The notes below the pieces were generated by a model that had not been told where the DNA came from, searched no databases, and saw nothing but the letters and a program-made list of their open reading frames with translations. Below are positions 23,901 to 35,402 of a stretch of DNA of 64,000 nucleotides, in pieces. Position 1 is the first letter of the stretch. Each line of letters opens with the position of its first letter. The stretch is from Sisyra terminalis (Eukaryota; Arthropoda; Insecta; Neuroptera; Sisyridae): assembly GCA_958496175.1 (NCBI GenBank), contig OY292274.1, positions 27,319,482 to 27,383,481 of the forward strand, in the 5' to 3' direction. The position numbers were made by a program, and so were the translations under genes.

Positions 23901-25390
23901 TTAATCGATCTAGCAAATACCCAAAATGTTTAAAAACTGTACACAGATAAAATTCTATACTGCAACACGATAAAAGCCCTGGAAAACAAATATTAATTAA
24001 GGAGGGGGTTATATTGCCGTAACCTTTATGATCGTCCAAAGTTATTTAATCGGATTTCTATTTATTTCAATCGTTACACATTTACTTAGTGATAAAAAAA
24101 TTGAAAGCTTAAGTGATGTTCAAAATGTAAATTTTTGGTATTATCTTAAGAAAATTGATTTTTACTAATATGGCATTAAAAATTTGCAAACTAGATGTCA
24201 AAACGTTGATACTATTGAGGCTGATTATATTTGGTTTAAAATCAATAGTTGTAACAAAATTTTGTGTTTTAATTGTATATGAAAAAAACGACATTCACTT
24301 CCGGTATAAAGAGTATTTAGACCAGTACATTGTTTTGACGGTATCATACTTTTAGAAATAACTATACAACATATAAGGTTATCGTGACTTATATCATGTC
24401 TATAATATTTTATTCATTATTACAAACAATTTAAGTAAATATATGTGTATAATTAAAGTTATCGTAAATTTAATTATTGAATGTTTCCTGATATTAGGAT
24501 GGAAATATAATCGGATTTATTAGTTGTTTGAAAACAAATATTTATGTAATTTTGCTATTTCCACGTCAAACTAATATTATAAAGCATTGTGTAACTGGAT
24601 ATTTTATGGATAATTGACTATTTATGAACTGAATGTAATACAAAATTTAAGGAATAGTTATTTTTACAAGGAATTTTTTGTAGGTGAAATAATTTTATGT
24701 AAATAAATAATAGTTAATGGATGTTCATTTAATTTTATTTTGTTAAATTGTTGTTTTATTGATTTATTGATAATTTTTTTCATTACTAATTATTTTATGT
24801 AATGCAATCAGAGAGATTGAATGACAATCGCTTTGATTGTAATACGCTTTTAATCTATTTAAAAAAAAAAAAACTATTTTATAGTATTTATAAAATAAAA
24901 AAAGGTGCTCATGTGCTTTTTTTTAATTATTATCTGCCCATGTTTTAGTTTCTACATTATCTTTAATTTAATTCTCAATTTTTTTATTAATTTAATTTTG
25001 ATATTGTAAAATATCGTTATAATAGTAATACTAATTGTTTCATTCTTTTATTTTAATTTTCTAATACACTTTTGACATAATACGATTCAATTTGATGCTG
25101 GTTATCGAATGAACCATGATTTCAAAAAACAAGACTTTTTTCAAACTATCAAACAATGAATTTGTTAGTTGATAAATTGACAATAATGGTTGAAAATGGG
25201 TCTAACAATTACTTAGATTATTCACGAATTTTGAAAACAATCAAAGTAAATAAATATAAGACATGATGATTCCTGAAATGAGAATATCCCACTAACTAAA
25301 ACAATGGCTAATAGTTGTAAAATAATAGTGAACATAATATTTATACGAATCCGAACACTAATAATAAAATAATAAATAATTAAATATTTA
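20950..25390. other. AT-rich noncoding stretch
   Basis: No gene recognised. A local duplication of 'agtattaatatt' occurs near 21170-21225. The remaining short frames are low-complexity. Confidence 0.5.
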
Positions 25391-25394
25391 AAAA

Positions 25395-25550
25395 TATTCC
25401 TGTGGGCTAATTTCCATGTGAGGATATATCACTGTGGGTTATTTTCTGTGTGAGGAATTTTCTCTGTGAGCAATTTTCGTGTGCGTAATAATGTTAATGA
25501 ACAATTTTCTGTATGCAATTTTCATGGGAGGAATCTTCTAGTAGGCAAGT
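25395..25550 (+). repeat. Degenerate minisatellite
   Basis: Imperfect tandem units of about 22 bases built on 'ctgtgwgnnnaattttc'. Examples are 'ctgtgggctaatttcc', 'ctgtgtgaggaattttct' and 'ctgtgagcaattttc'. Seven or so units are visible, with increasing divergence to the right. Confidence 0.65.
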
Positions 25551-25571
25551 GTCTGGTTACCGTTCAATATA

Positions 25572-25660
25572 CAGTAATACCTCCGATATTTGTTGATTTT
25601 CAGATTACGCGATTAAAATTACGCGGTTTTATAAAATTTTTGTCTTCGTACGTACCTTAA
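25572..25660 (+). mobile_element. pogo/Tigger-type terminal repeat, second copy
   Basis: Starts 'cagtaatacctccg' and is preceded by TA, like the terminal repeat at 16103-16143 on the minus strand. It is followed by 'attacgcgattaaaattacg', again typical of such ends. The partner end was not found, so this is probably a fragment. Confidence 0.5.
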
Positions 25661-25979
25661 ATTTTGACAAAAATTCAATAGTGCATTAGTTTAGTGCTCA
25701 TGAAAAATGTTGAAGAAGTCAAAAGTATTGGTAAGCCCTTTAATGTTATTAGTTTATTTCAAAGATAAAAAATCATATCAAAATATAGCGTCAACTGATC
25801 TTCGTTAACTCCAGAATATTCTTAACAAATTCATATTTATAAAATTGTTTTCTTTGGAATGTTATTTATGCTTTTAAGCTTACAATAATACAATGTTAAT
25901 TTTTATTATATTTATAATTTTAGATGTATTTTTAAAAATTTTTCTAAGATTTGGAACCTAATCCTTCCATTTTCATTTA

Positions 25980-26129
25980 AAGTAGGGTGTAAATTGCATG
26001 ACTTTGTGTTGTGTACTGTTTTTGGGAAACGGATCCACCACGCAGTTGTAGGAATTACTAAATTTATACTCCTCATTTCTCTACGGACCACCAAAATTTT
26101 ATCGCAGACCACCACTTTGGTGACCGCTG
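25980..26129 (-). mobile_element. hAT-like element end
   Basis: On the minus strand the segment starts 'cagcggtcacca', followed by a 'gtggtggtctgcg' run and an A/T stretch with 'ggtggtccg'. This resembles hAT ends that begin CAGNGGT and carry repeated GGTGGTC blocks. The other end was not identified. Confidence 0.4.
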
Positions 26130-27590
26130 TTCAAGATAACACCAAAATTGAATATACATATCATACATACAACTACCTGACTGCTATACGAAATCCATCT
26201 TTATTTTTTACAGCATAGCCTTAATTCATGTTAAAAAAATTAAAAAAATTTAATAAATTGTTTGTGAAAAAGGAATTGAAAGTTAAAATTAAACAATCAC
26301 TTAACACTGTGATGTTAATTTTCACCCTTAGAATTAAGCGGTAATTATTTTTTTTAATAATTAGACATAGTTTGATATACAATACTTTTTAATCTTCCAT
26401 TTTTTATTCATGCTCTTCTCAAATGCTACTAATCCCTTAAGATATTCACTGAATTGAAAACAGGTTGTACAATGACTGGAGTGTATAAAAAAATAACTAT
26501 TGACCTATTTACTAGAAAATTTATATACCTTAGAGATTATCGCTTGTTATAGTTGAATTTAGACCATCAAACTTCAAATAAATTTATAATTATTACACTG
26601 ATGTACAGAAACAGGAAAGATGAAATTCCCAATGGTTATAATGAAATTCATATGCACCTATCGAGTAATGTTTGTATTACAAAATCCCAAACTAAATGAG
26701 GTATTGGAGGACTGAAAATTTGGTTGTTAATTTTTTAATGTAATTTATCAAGTAATTTTATTAATATGAGCACGGATATTATTGTAAATACTTTGAAGTA
26801 GGTATTTGTAGGTATTTGTAGTTATTATGTAGGTAATATGAATTGTTTTTTTTCTTTTTTAAATAAAGAGGGATAATAATATGATTAAAAATAGGAAAAA
26901 TTAAATGTTTTAAAAGACGTACCTAATACTTTTTCTAGTACAACGATGATAAAGTCATTTTTTGGTTGATCAATTGTTATTGTGTTATTTGTAATAACAA
27001 CAATTTTTTTATCATTTAGATAAATTCAAATCTTAACTGCCAACGGTTACACCCTATAGAAAAGTGTCTAGTTTTTTTACACAAAACATAATAGTTACCC
27101 CATAGTTACCTACACAAAAAATAATTACTTTTATGACATATTTTAATGGAATACGAAATTTCGAAAAGGGCACGTATCTGAATATTGAAAATTTTCAGTA
27201 AATAAAAACACTATTTTTTTTTTGAAGAAGAATAATATTAAAAATACAAATTAGCCATATTTGGGAGCTAATTTGTAATTGTAAGTCACAGAAATATTTT
27301 GATGTTAATGTTATTGTATACTATATTTTAGATATTTAAGGTTTACTTATGAGTTGTACCCTTGTCGAAATTTATGATATTGTATTCACATAATTATTAG
27401 GAAAAAAACCATATAAAAAGAAAACTTTTATTCCTGGTATTTTAAATTAAACATAATACTTAATTTTAAGTTAATCAAAAGATTTTTTTCGTTTATAGTT
27501 GATCATTGTAGTATTTTGTCATAAAATTCTATAAATTCTGCTGGTAAAATATATTGTTTTATTATACCAGTATCTGCAATTTCCATATAA
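26130..27590. other. AT-rich noncoding stretch
   Basis: Nothing recognised apart from small direct repeats such as 'taggtatttg' near 26800. Confidence 0.5.
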
Positions 27591-27598
27591 TGAATAAC

Positions 27599-28200
27599 AG
27601 AGCTGTCAGAAAAAAGTATCTTAGTTTGAAGTAACTTCATTACTGTGTCTTAGTTCCTTTATTTTTTGGCAAAAAGTAAGTAGTATCTAGATACTTTTAA
27701 AAAGGAGCTTTATCTGGTAACTTAAAAAGTATCATAGATACTAGTTGGTATCTGAGATACTTTTTTACAAAAAAATAATAAAAATAAAGTTTTTAATAAA
27801 GAATAAAATTGGATATCTTACTAAATGGTTGTATAAAATAATGTTCATTTTTTTTGTTTAGGTAAATTTTAATTGTCTTATTCTGATTTTACTCAACATT
27901 TCATTTAAAGTTTTATTTTGTTAAGTTCTTTAGAATTCAATATATACTTCTTACATTAATATTCTATCGTTTTTAAAGTATGTTGACGTAACAAAGAATT
28001 AGACATCCAAACTTTACTTTTTCCTTAATTATTAAAGATAAGAAATACATTGTCTGATTACATAACAACTTTACCTAATACGTCCCGAAACCAAGTACAA
28101 ACATAGTAATACAAGGTAAAAAAGTAAGTATATTTTTAAATATCTTACAATGTTCCTTTTTTAGTATCTGGACACTTTCCAAAAATATAATTGACAGCTT
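27599..28200. mobile_element. Possible hAT-like nonautonomous element
   Basis: About 600 bp. The left end 'agagctgtca' is mirrored by the right end 'tgacagctt'. Flanking octamers 'tgaataac' and 'tgattaat' agree at 6 of 8 positions. Inside, the palindromic motif 'agtatcnnngatact' recurs several times (near 27618, 27678, 27725-27765, 28162). The terminal match is short, so the call is tentative. Confidence 0.4.
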
Positions 28201-28208
28201 TGATTAAT

Positions 28209-29715
28209 AGATACTTAGTCATTATGGACTCTGTATTCTTGGCTTGCTAAGTTACTGCAAGTACCTTTTAGTCTAGAAATCACATTTTAGTATTTTCAAA
28301 ATGTCACTATTTTATAATTTTTTGCGATTATTTTGCCAGTTTTTTTTTGATCTGAAACAAATTTCAAATAAGTGGACACTTGAAAATTAATTTTTTGCTC
28401 TCTTGGTACATCTTTTCTGTAACTTCTAACTGATAAAGGTTTAGTTTAAAAATTAGTTCAGTCTATTTCTTGAAATCAATAATGTCTTCTGTATTTACTT
28501 TTCGTACATCTTCGGTGTTACTAGACGGTACTATATAAGATCATAATATTGTTAATGGATGAACAAAGAGTTTTCACATCTAATTGTCCTTTTGACGACT
28601 GAAAACTTTTTTCTGACAATCATTGAAACAGTGGCCGCGTACGGGGAAATATTGATGGATCAAACTTCTCAGTAAAACGATAGGAAAAATACCATGAATG
28701 TTTCTTTTACGTGCAAAATAGATAGAGATAAGCATTTAGAAGGCATTCATCTGAAAAAACGTTTTTACTAAAATATGCGAGATGTACCCTTTTCAAAATT
28801 GCATATTCAATTAATCCAAACAGTTAGGTCGCTAAGATATTTTTTTTCAAACAAGCATGATCTTAAATTACAAACAGTGGGTAAAATTTAAAGCATTATT
28901 TTTACCAGAGATAAAATGTACCACACTCCACAATAAATTGAAAAATAATTTACTTAATTACATTATATTTTACGCTCCAGTGTTCAATAATGTCATGGGA
29001 GCGCACATTTTGGGATTACAAAAACAATGATTCAGATTCGTTTTTTGAATAAACCAAATGCTTTCATTAAAAAGCAAATCAGCAAAAAATTGAACCACTA
29101 GTAGTATTAGCTACTATTTTAATTCTGATTGATTTTAATAAACTAAAATTCAATCATTTTTTATGATTCTATGGTTAGAGTAGATATATTTTTAAAATTA
29201 AAAATGAGCTTATATATTAGGTAATATGTACCAGTAAAATTCCACCTATTTTATCCAAAAGAGAAAACTCATCAAAGTCGTACTTACCTTATACGTGATA
29301 ATGCAAAAATATTCACATTGCTTTGAAAACGGAAAACCTCTTGTTTTAGATAGAAAACATACAGAAAAATGCTTTAACTTGCTATTCCGCATTTTACGGT
29401 TGTTTGAATAAATATTGATTTTTCTTTTGTCAAAAGAAAATTGTAATTATAAAATATTTATTTTATGTATACATATATTTATTCATTAACCAACATTTTT
29501 TCTTGAAATCTGGAAATATTTATTACCACGACTTGAACATTTGTTTAAGATAAAAATTTAAAAAAAAATGTTTTTTTAATGTTAGTTTGTTACCAATCTA
29601 ACAATGATGACTGATTTATAATTCAAATATTGTTAATAGTGTAAAATATACATAAAATATACAGATCAGTTTTTAAATGAACATAATTTACGTATTAGCA
29701 ATAGATAACAACTGG
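28209..29715. other. AT-rich noncoding stretch
   Basis: No gene or repeat recognised. Confidence 0.5.
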
Positions 29716-29734
29716 TGATGTAGTCCAGATTAGT

Positions 29735-30050
29735 AGTTTGGGGTCAATGCATTGTACTATAGGGAAGAACACAGAGTCAGCAGCTTGCATGAAATGCGGC
29801 GTGGAAGATGAAATTGCCTCTTACGTACTATTTGACTGCCCAGCCATGATTCAAAGTGGTCTCAACACACTTGGTCCACCCGGACATGAGCTAGGGAACA
29901 TGTACAAAGATCCACTTGACTGTCTGCTGAGATTCATATCAGAAGCAGACCTGACCAATTGGAACTGAAAACAAACTGGGGCGCAATAGTTCTTTTAGGA
30001 CGTAGCGCAGAGAATCTCTCAGAAGAGGCCCCCAGAACAAAGGAAAAAAT
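29735..30050 (+). pseudogene. Decayed LINE 3' end, copy 2
   Basis: The frame 29738-29968 (76 codons) encodes the tail of an R1/LOA-like LINE ORF2: an HCTIG motif, then CMKCG...C in a region that is normally a C-x2-C...H...C zinc motif (here the histidine position reads as Y in SYVLFDC), then DCLLRFISEADLTNW. A 3' UTR with 'ctggggcgcaatagttcttt' follows and is shared with 11815-11985. The endonuclease, RT and RNase H parts are absent, so this is a 5'-truncated remnant. The clade is inferred from tail style only. Confidence 0.65.
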
Positions 30051-30480
30051 TGCATTGTAGCAAGAGTGCTACGGATATAGAATTTTGGATCAAGTTATGG
30101 GTTATATTTTATTATAAGCATTATACCCGATTCAGTTATTCTTTCGAATTATTGAATAGGTTTTAATAGTTTCAGATTTTGATGTTAGTTTGTTTAAGAA
30201 TTGAAAAAAATTCAAATGATTTACTGTATCTCATTTAGACTTTGCTCTTATTCGAAGTTATTTGAATCTTTTATGACTTGGCGACGACTTTGGACAAATT
30301 TTCATTTCAAACATCCGTTAAATTTGGTTGCGACTACGACGCTCCATATTATAGGTATATGGTGTAAAAATATAACAGTTAGTAAATACAACATAATATT
30401 AAATTTTATTAACAAAAGGATGCTATTTTTTTAACATTGATAAATATTTTATTTATTTCCGAGTCATAATTATAAATTAA
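30051..30480. other. AT-rich noncoding stretch
   Basis: Nothing recognised. Confidence 0.5.
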
Positions 30481-30542
30481 GTTGTTGAAACGCGTCGTAA
30501 TAAAGAAGAAATTGAGTCATAGGGCATATATTATTATTCAAA
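30481..30542 (+). repeat. Penelope-type terminal motif, copy 1
   Basis: About 57 bases (from 'gttgaaacgcgtcgtaataa' onward) match the minus strand at 63185-63251 with about two mismatches. 'gaaacgcgtc' is the 3' half of the minimal hammerhead motif known from Penelope-like element ends. The upstream half of the ribozyme is not recognisable in this copy. Confidence 0.55.
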
Positions 30543-30815
30543 AGAATGCATTTTTTTGATTACCTTATAATATTTATATAGATTATTGAATGACATTTTA
30601 ACTAAAAAAGTATTTCTTTTCATTCATCATTCTATGATTACTAATTCTAGCCTGGTTTAAAAATCGTTTTAAATCATACTTTTTACTTCAATTTTCGATT
30701 TACTCTCAATTTTAGTATTTTGTTTTGTTTGGATCAATTAATTTAAATTAAAAATTTTTCAGTTTTTTTTGGATATTTCTTGATTTTGTACCATTGTTAG
30801 ACGTCAATTACAAAT
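30543..30815. other. AT-rich noncoding stretch
   Basis: Nothing recognised. Confidence 0.4.
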
Positions 30816-30945
30816 CCTGTTAAAAAAAGGCATTTAGAAGCATATTGAAATCATAGCATTTAAAATGCTTTTAATAACTTTAAACGACTTCTAATGGCTT
30901 TTAATGAGTTTTTAGAACATTTAAATTGCCTTTTTTTAACAGGGA
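30816..30945. mobile_element. Hairpin MITE with 17-bp inverted ends
   Basis: 'cctgttaaaaaaaggca' (30816-30832) is exactly inverted at 30929-30945. The roughly 95-bp interior is built from variants of 'gcatttaaaatgc' and 'gcttttaat', giving extra self-complementarity. No coding capacity and no clear TSD. Confidence 0.7.
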
Positions 30946-32885
30946 AGTGCTTCGTTATTTTTAAGCGTATTGTGGTTTATATGATGTGTTTGTGATTTTG
31001 ATTGAAATATGTATAAACATTTTAAAAAATACTTCGTGATTATTTAATAACTTTATATAAATGCAGGTAACTGTTTAAATACTAATATTTCCTATAAAAA
31101 CATCAAATGGCACCGCATGCGGATTTGCTGAATATGTACCACGCGAAGGTGTTGCAGATTCATGCGGTAATTCGTGGAAAATCATTTGTTAGTTTAGTAA
31201 AACACGTTTTTTTTAAAAAGAAAAATTTTCAAGTCTTTTGTTTGAAAGTTACAAATTCAATAATTCATTTTTAAATTTCATCTATCGTATTTGTTGAGAT
31301 CGTTAGGTACCTTATGTGAAACTTGTTGGTCATCTGCATAATAGTTGTAGAGACGTGTTAGTTTGCATTCCTATAAAGGCGACACATCTGGAGTTGAGAA
31401 TCTACGGGGTCATCGATTCACATTCTAAATAGCTTTAGAATTTTTGAATAGTTTTGTTTTTTCTCTTATTGTTCTGGGACGCTTCCAAACCCCACATCAC
31501 CTTCTATTTTTAACTTCACTATGGATTCAGATATTTTTAACATTCTTGGCATGGAACTAGCAAGAAAAACTGTACAATATAATAACGAAAATAGATCAAA
31601 TATTGAGTAATCAAAATTAAAACATCCAATGCGAAAAGAATAATTTTATTATCTTTTGAGCCCTTATTTTTCCTACGCTTGTCTTAAAATTATATATCCG
31701 ATGAAACAGATGTGCAAACATTTTCATTAAAATTATGAATGAACCCAAAGTTAAAATTTAATCTTAACATACAGTTTATATAGTCATTACTTGTTTTTAA
31801 GAAAAATGATAAATTTATATACACTGGAACCGGCAAAATTTATATTCTATCTAGTTTCAAATAATCTTAAATTGAAGCAAGTACAAGAACTATTTTTTAG
31901 GCTTCATTTTTAAAAGCAAAATCTCAATTTCTAAATAGGTTAAAATATTTCTTTACTATTTAGAGAACAGAAGCAGAATTTAAATAATACCAAAACGTTT
32001 TGTGCTATTCTAAATTGCAAGTCTTTCCCTAATTGCATACAGCAATATATTTTGCAAATGCACATTATCATTTTCCATTTAAAAAACATTTTCCCAATGT
32101 GTAAATTGATTTGTTTGATTGATATTTTATTATTATTTATTTTTCTATTTAAAAAAAATGATAACCAGGGTAAAAGCAAATTGATTTAAAGTTTTTAGTT
32201 GTTTTAAAGCAAATTGATTGTGACAATAGCACAGGAAATTATAATTTTCATGCCAGAAAACTAAAAAAAATAAATTTGGCTTAAATATTTCAAAAAAACC
32301 CAACAATAGCTACTTTCTTTATGTCAAAGAAAAATTTAAATAATATTAGTGGATTTGAAAATTCTTGGAAAAGCTAAACTACTTATAACGTTATTAATGA
32401 GATATAAATCATACTATTCCAATTTTTCATTTTGATTATTTTGTTCGTAGTAAAATTTATCACTTTATATATATAACCAAAACCACTGGCAAAGCTCACA
32501 ACCAATGAGGGATATTTTTGAACATAAATTATAAAGATTTTATTCTTTAGTTTTTATAATCATTCTTAAAGAAAACAATTATAAACTATTTATAAATTGA
32601 TTCAATAATCTTAGATGACATAAGAATATTAATAAATAAGAATTCGATTTCAAAATCAAAGTGAATAACATCGAAAATAGTCTTCATATGTATTTTAATC
32701 AAAGGATTATTATTTTTATATATTTTTCAATCAATTACAATTATCACTTATCAGCAACGAGCACAAAAATATTTTTTTGCAGCAAATATTCCAAGTTTTC
32801 AAAGTTAAAAACCGAAAATATTATATCATTTTGAATTATTTTTAGTACTTCTTGTATCAAAATTCCAACGTTTTAAGAAAAAGCA
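30946..32885. other. Mostly AT-rich noncoding stretch
   Basis: The patch 31110-31560 is less AT-rich. It contains an imperfect palindrome (accgcatgcgg...gcagattcatgcggt, 31112-31175) and a 28-codon frame from an ATG at 31521. Neither could be assigned to a gene. Confidence 0.45.
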
Positions 32886-32888
32886 AGG

Positions 32889-34668
32889 TCAATTTTCTTT
32901 GTAATTTGATCCATTTTCTTTGCTAATTCGAAGGTGGTTTAGATTCAAATTTACGCGATTAAGAAAATCAGTACCTATAAGAACTGCATGCTTTAAAATT
33001 GTAACGGAGACGACATGAAACTTAATCGCAAAATTTGCATTATCTACTCTAACATCCGTTACAAATTCGCCAAATGTTTCATTTTTAATTGACCAAATAC
33101 CATCAAACTTTATTGCAATATTTTTATTTAGTTTAGGTGAACCTATCATAACATACTTTTCCGTACGCATGAGGGTTAAATCACTGCCTGTGTCGATCAA
33201 TGCCGTGAGCCGAACATTGTCAATTTCCACTTCCTTTAGGTGCTTCCTTCTACCTGAACACGGGATGATGTTTGCCGGAATAGTGTTTCCCGGCAAAACA
33301 TGCAAGCAATTAATTTTTTTCTTTCGGAACTCTCGAACGACAAAAAAACACCAATTAATGGCGAAATTTTTTTTTCGAATTATCAATATTAGGAAAATTA
33401 TTAAAATCTAGCTTTTTCTTCAAATGGCTATATTCGGGAAAATATGCAAACTATGAAGGTTATTGATTTAGAATTTTTGAACGACAAAAACCCAATTAAG
33501 AGCCCGAAAACTTTTTTGAAAATTCAATATTTGTGAATAATAATTGATAATAATTTGTTAAATATCTTATCAATATTTGTGTGAAAGTAAAGCTTTTTTT
33601 TTTTAAATGGCTTTTTCTGGGAAAATATGCAAGCTATGCGGATTTTTTTTTGAAGTTCCAAACGACAAAAAAACACCAATTAATGGCGAAAAAAGAATTC
33701 AAAATTTGGAATTCAATATTTAGAAAATCACCCAATTTGAGATTTTTCTTCAAATGGTTATATCCGGGAAAATATGCAAGCAACGGATTTTTTTTTGAAA
33801 CTCTTGAACGACAAAAAAGCACCAAAATATTCCGTAGTTATTTTTTTCCGAAATTTAAAAAGTGAAGTGCTAGCTTGATGGACGTATATGATTCTTTGAC
33901 CCACAACTAAAACAACGCTTTACTATAACTTCTCTTGCAATTCTTTAATTTTTACCACTCATATTCTTTGTGATTTATTCTTTAAGTCCAAAATTTTTAC
34001 TTTTGTATTTGACTTCGCTTCGTTTCATCCATTCATATTGCGTCATTTTTTCTTTAAGCTGACGAATATTTCGTGCACCATACAAGATTGTCTTATTAGT
34101 CGAATCATCTGGAATTCCTTCTATAATATACTGGATTCCCGAGTGAATGTCGACATCTGCTTGACTGGCAAGATCCAGCATTTTATAAATATATACTTGG
34201 TACGTTTCATCTTGTTTCTTCTTTCGTTAGAATAGTTGCCGGTGTACTTGATATCCATCCACTGATTACTCAAATTCTTCTTTTACTACTTTTGACTATG
34301 TTTTTGTAAATTTTTCGTATCTAACGAACAACTTCGCTGAGCCCTCGAGTTTAGGGTAAACCACTTTTTGAATGCCTACCCATTCGTACACCTCTGCCAT
34401 TCCCTCGAGACCATTCAGACATCTTTTTACACTTATGTGATTATCACCATTAAAATTTTCCATTGATTCTTCAACATCTTTGACCGTAAGCACGGGTTTA
34501 TCGTGACCTCTAGGTCGTCGTTGTCCTTTTACTTCATGAATATCATCGTCACTACTTGTTGGTTATTCAAAGCTGATTTTTTTCCTCCGATAGGGAGTTC
34601 TAATTCATTCAGCCTTCATTTTAGTCTTCTACATTAAAAGCAATAATGTCAATCACTTGATCTGCCAT
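32889..34668 (-). pseudogene. Gypsy-type gag-protease relic
   Basis: Broken minus-strand coding region of an LTR retrotransposon. In order: an ATG at 34668 (MADQVIDIIAF); gag with ENFNGDN, SVKRCLNGLEGMAEVYEW and LEGSAKLFVRYEKFTKT (34493-34296); a further gag piece with SGIQYIIEGIPDDSTNKTIL and LYGARNIRQLKEKM (34181-33975); a zinc knuckle CFSCGSKNHIRPS near 33925-33870; then a spacer with tandem repeats; and a retropepsin domain with ALIDTGSDLTLMR and HAVLIGTDFL (about 33270-32960). Stops and frame changes interrupt it, and no RT or integrase is visible downstream. The gag style resembles Ty3/gypsy elements of insects. Proteolysis and packaging roles are known for the families; this copy is inactive. 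Confidence 0.75.
33280..33830 (-). repeat. Four tandem coding repeats inside the gypsy relic
   Basis: Two landmarks alternate on the plus strand. Landmark B, 'cgggaaaatatgcaa', lies near 33287, 33432, 33616 and 33764. Landmark A, 'aacgacaaaaaaacacc', lies near 33335, 33479, 33660 and 33806. The spacing is about 145, 184 and 148 bases. On the minus strand the units encode variants of 'FAINWCFFVVREFRKKK' and 'YFPGYNHLKK'. The unit nearest the protease is still in the protease frame; the others are broken. This looks like local amplification of the zinc-knuckle/protease spacer. Confidence 0.75.
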
Positions 34669-34810
34669 GATTTTCCAAAATGTTTTTCACTCTTAAGTAG
34701 TTTAATCAGCTTCACGTCGTTAGTCTATTCGTAAAACCACTCAAAACGCTTTCAACTGATTTGGAAACTAACTAATACTACTTACGATAGCACTAATCAC
34801 ACGGCCAATG

Positions 34811-35050
34811 TCGAACTTTTGAAACCACGTTTCATTAAATCCTACGAATTGCGATAAACCGATGCTCCATATTTCGGTTGAGTCCTCATAAATATGTGGG
34901 AATGGTTTTAGTTGATCGTAATTACTACAGAATCAATAATTAACAACAACGGATTTTTCACCTTTTTATAATAATTGTTTTTAAATAATAATAACCGGAC
35001 ACGCATTCAGTCTTTCTCTCACTTACTGTCGTTTATACCAGATCTTCATT
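34811..35050 (-). promoter_or_regulatory. Possible LTR and primer-binding site of the gypsy relic
   Basis: On the minus strand upstream of gag, a TATAAA at 35037-35032 is followed by 'cgacagtaagtgagag', resembling gypsy LTR promoters. 'gtggtttcaaaagttcga' at 34828-34811 resembles a tRNA primer-binding site (TGGTGTCAGAAGT-like). The outer LTR boundary and the partner LTR were not found. Confidence 0.35.
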
Positions 35051-35235
35051 CACACCAAATCGGGGTGAATTTCCCGAAAAACGTAAAAATTTTCGAATTC
35101 GAACATTTGAATACAAATAAACTTAATAAAATTGAACTTATTTCAGCAAACAGAAAATAAAAAACATTTTTAACAAAAAAAGATATTTTAAAAGTCAGTC
35201 TTTAGAACATTGCTCAAGATTTTTTTTTAACTGTT

Positions 35236-35402
35236 ATTTGCTTTGTAACTACGAAGGTCTTTTAGCGATTAAAGGGTTAATTAAATACGTTATCGAGAAA
35301 TATTGAAAATTTGCAAGATACGAGGATCGAACCCACCAGAATCCACTACCTACTAGTTTTGGAGCGGTCACCTTGACTACTCGGCTACCAGTAGGCTGGT
35401 CA
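35236..35402 (-). repeat. tRNA-derived SINE, copy B
   Basis: Minus-strand copy of the SINE at 49790-49970. The head contains the A-box-like 'ccgagtagtcaaggtgacc' and the B box 'gggttcgatcctcg', here close to consensus. The body, with 'ctttaatcgctaaaagacc', follows. It lies about 200 bp from the gypsy LTR-like signals. Confidence 0.72.

Noticed and set aside
31521..31607. 28-codon frame starting MDSDIFNILGMELARK
   Set aside because: Short, no homologous pattern, no downstream exon located.
33280..33830. CRISPR-like spaced repeats
   Set aside because: Units are 145-184 bp, diverged, coding-derived and eukaryotic in context; not a CRISPR array.
33169..33865. Open plus-strand frames across the tandem-repeat region
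   Set aside because: They are antisense to the retropepsin and spacer repeats. Their apparent similarity to each other comes from the tandem DNA repeat.
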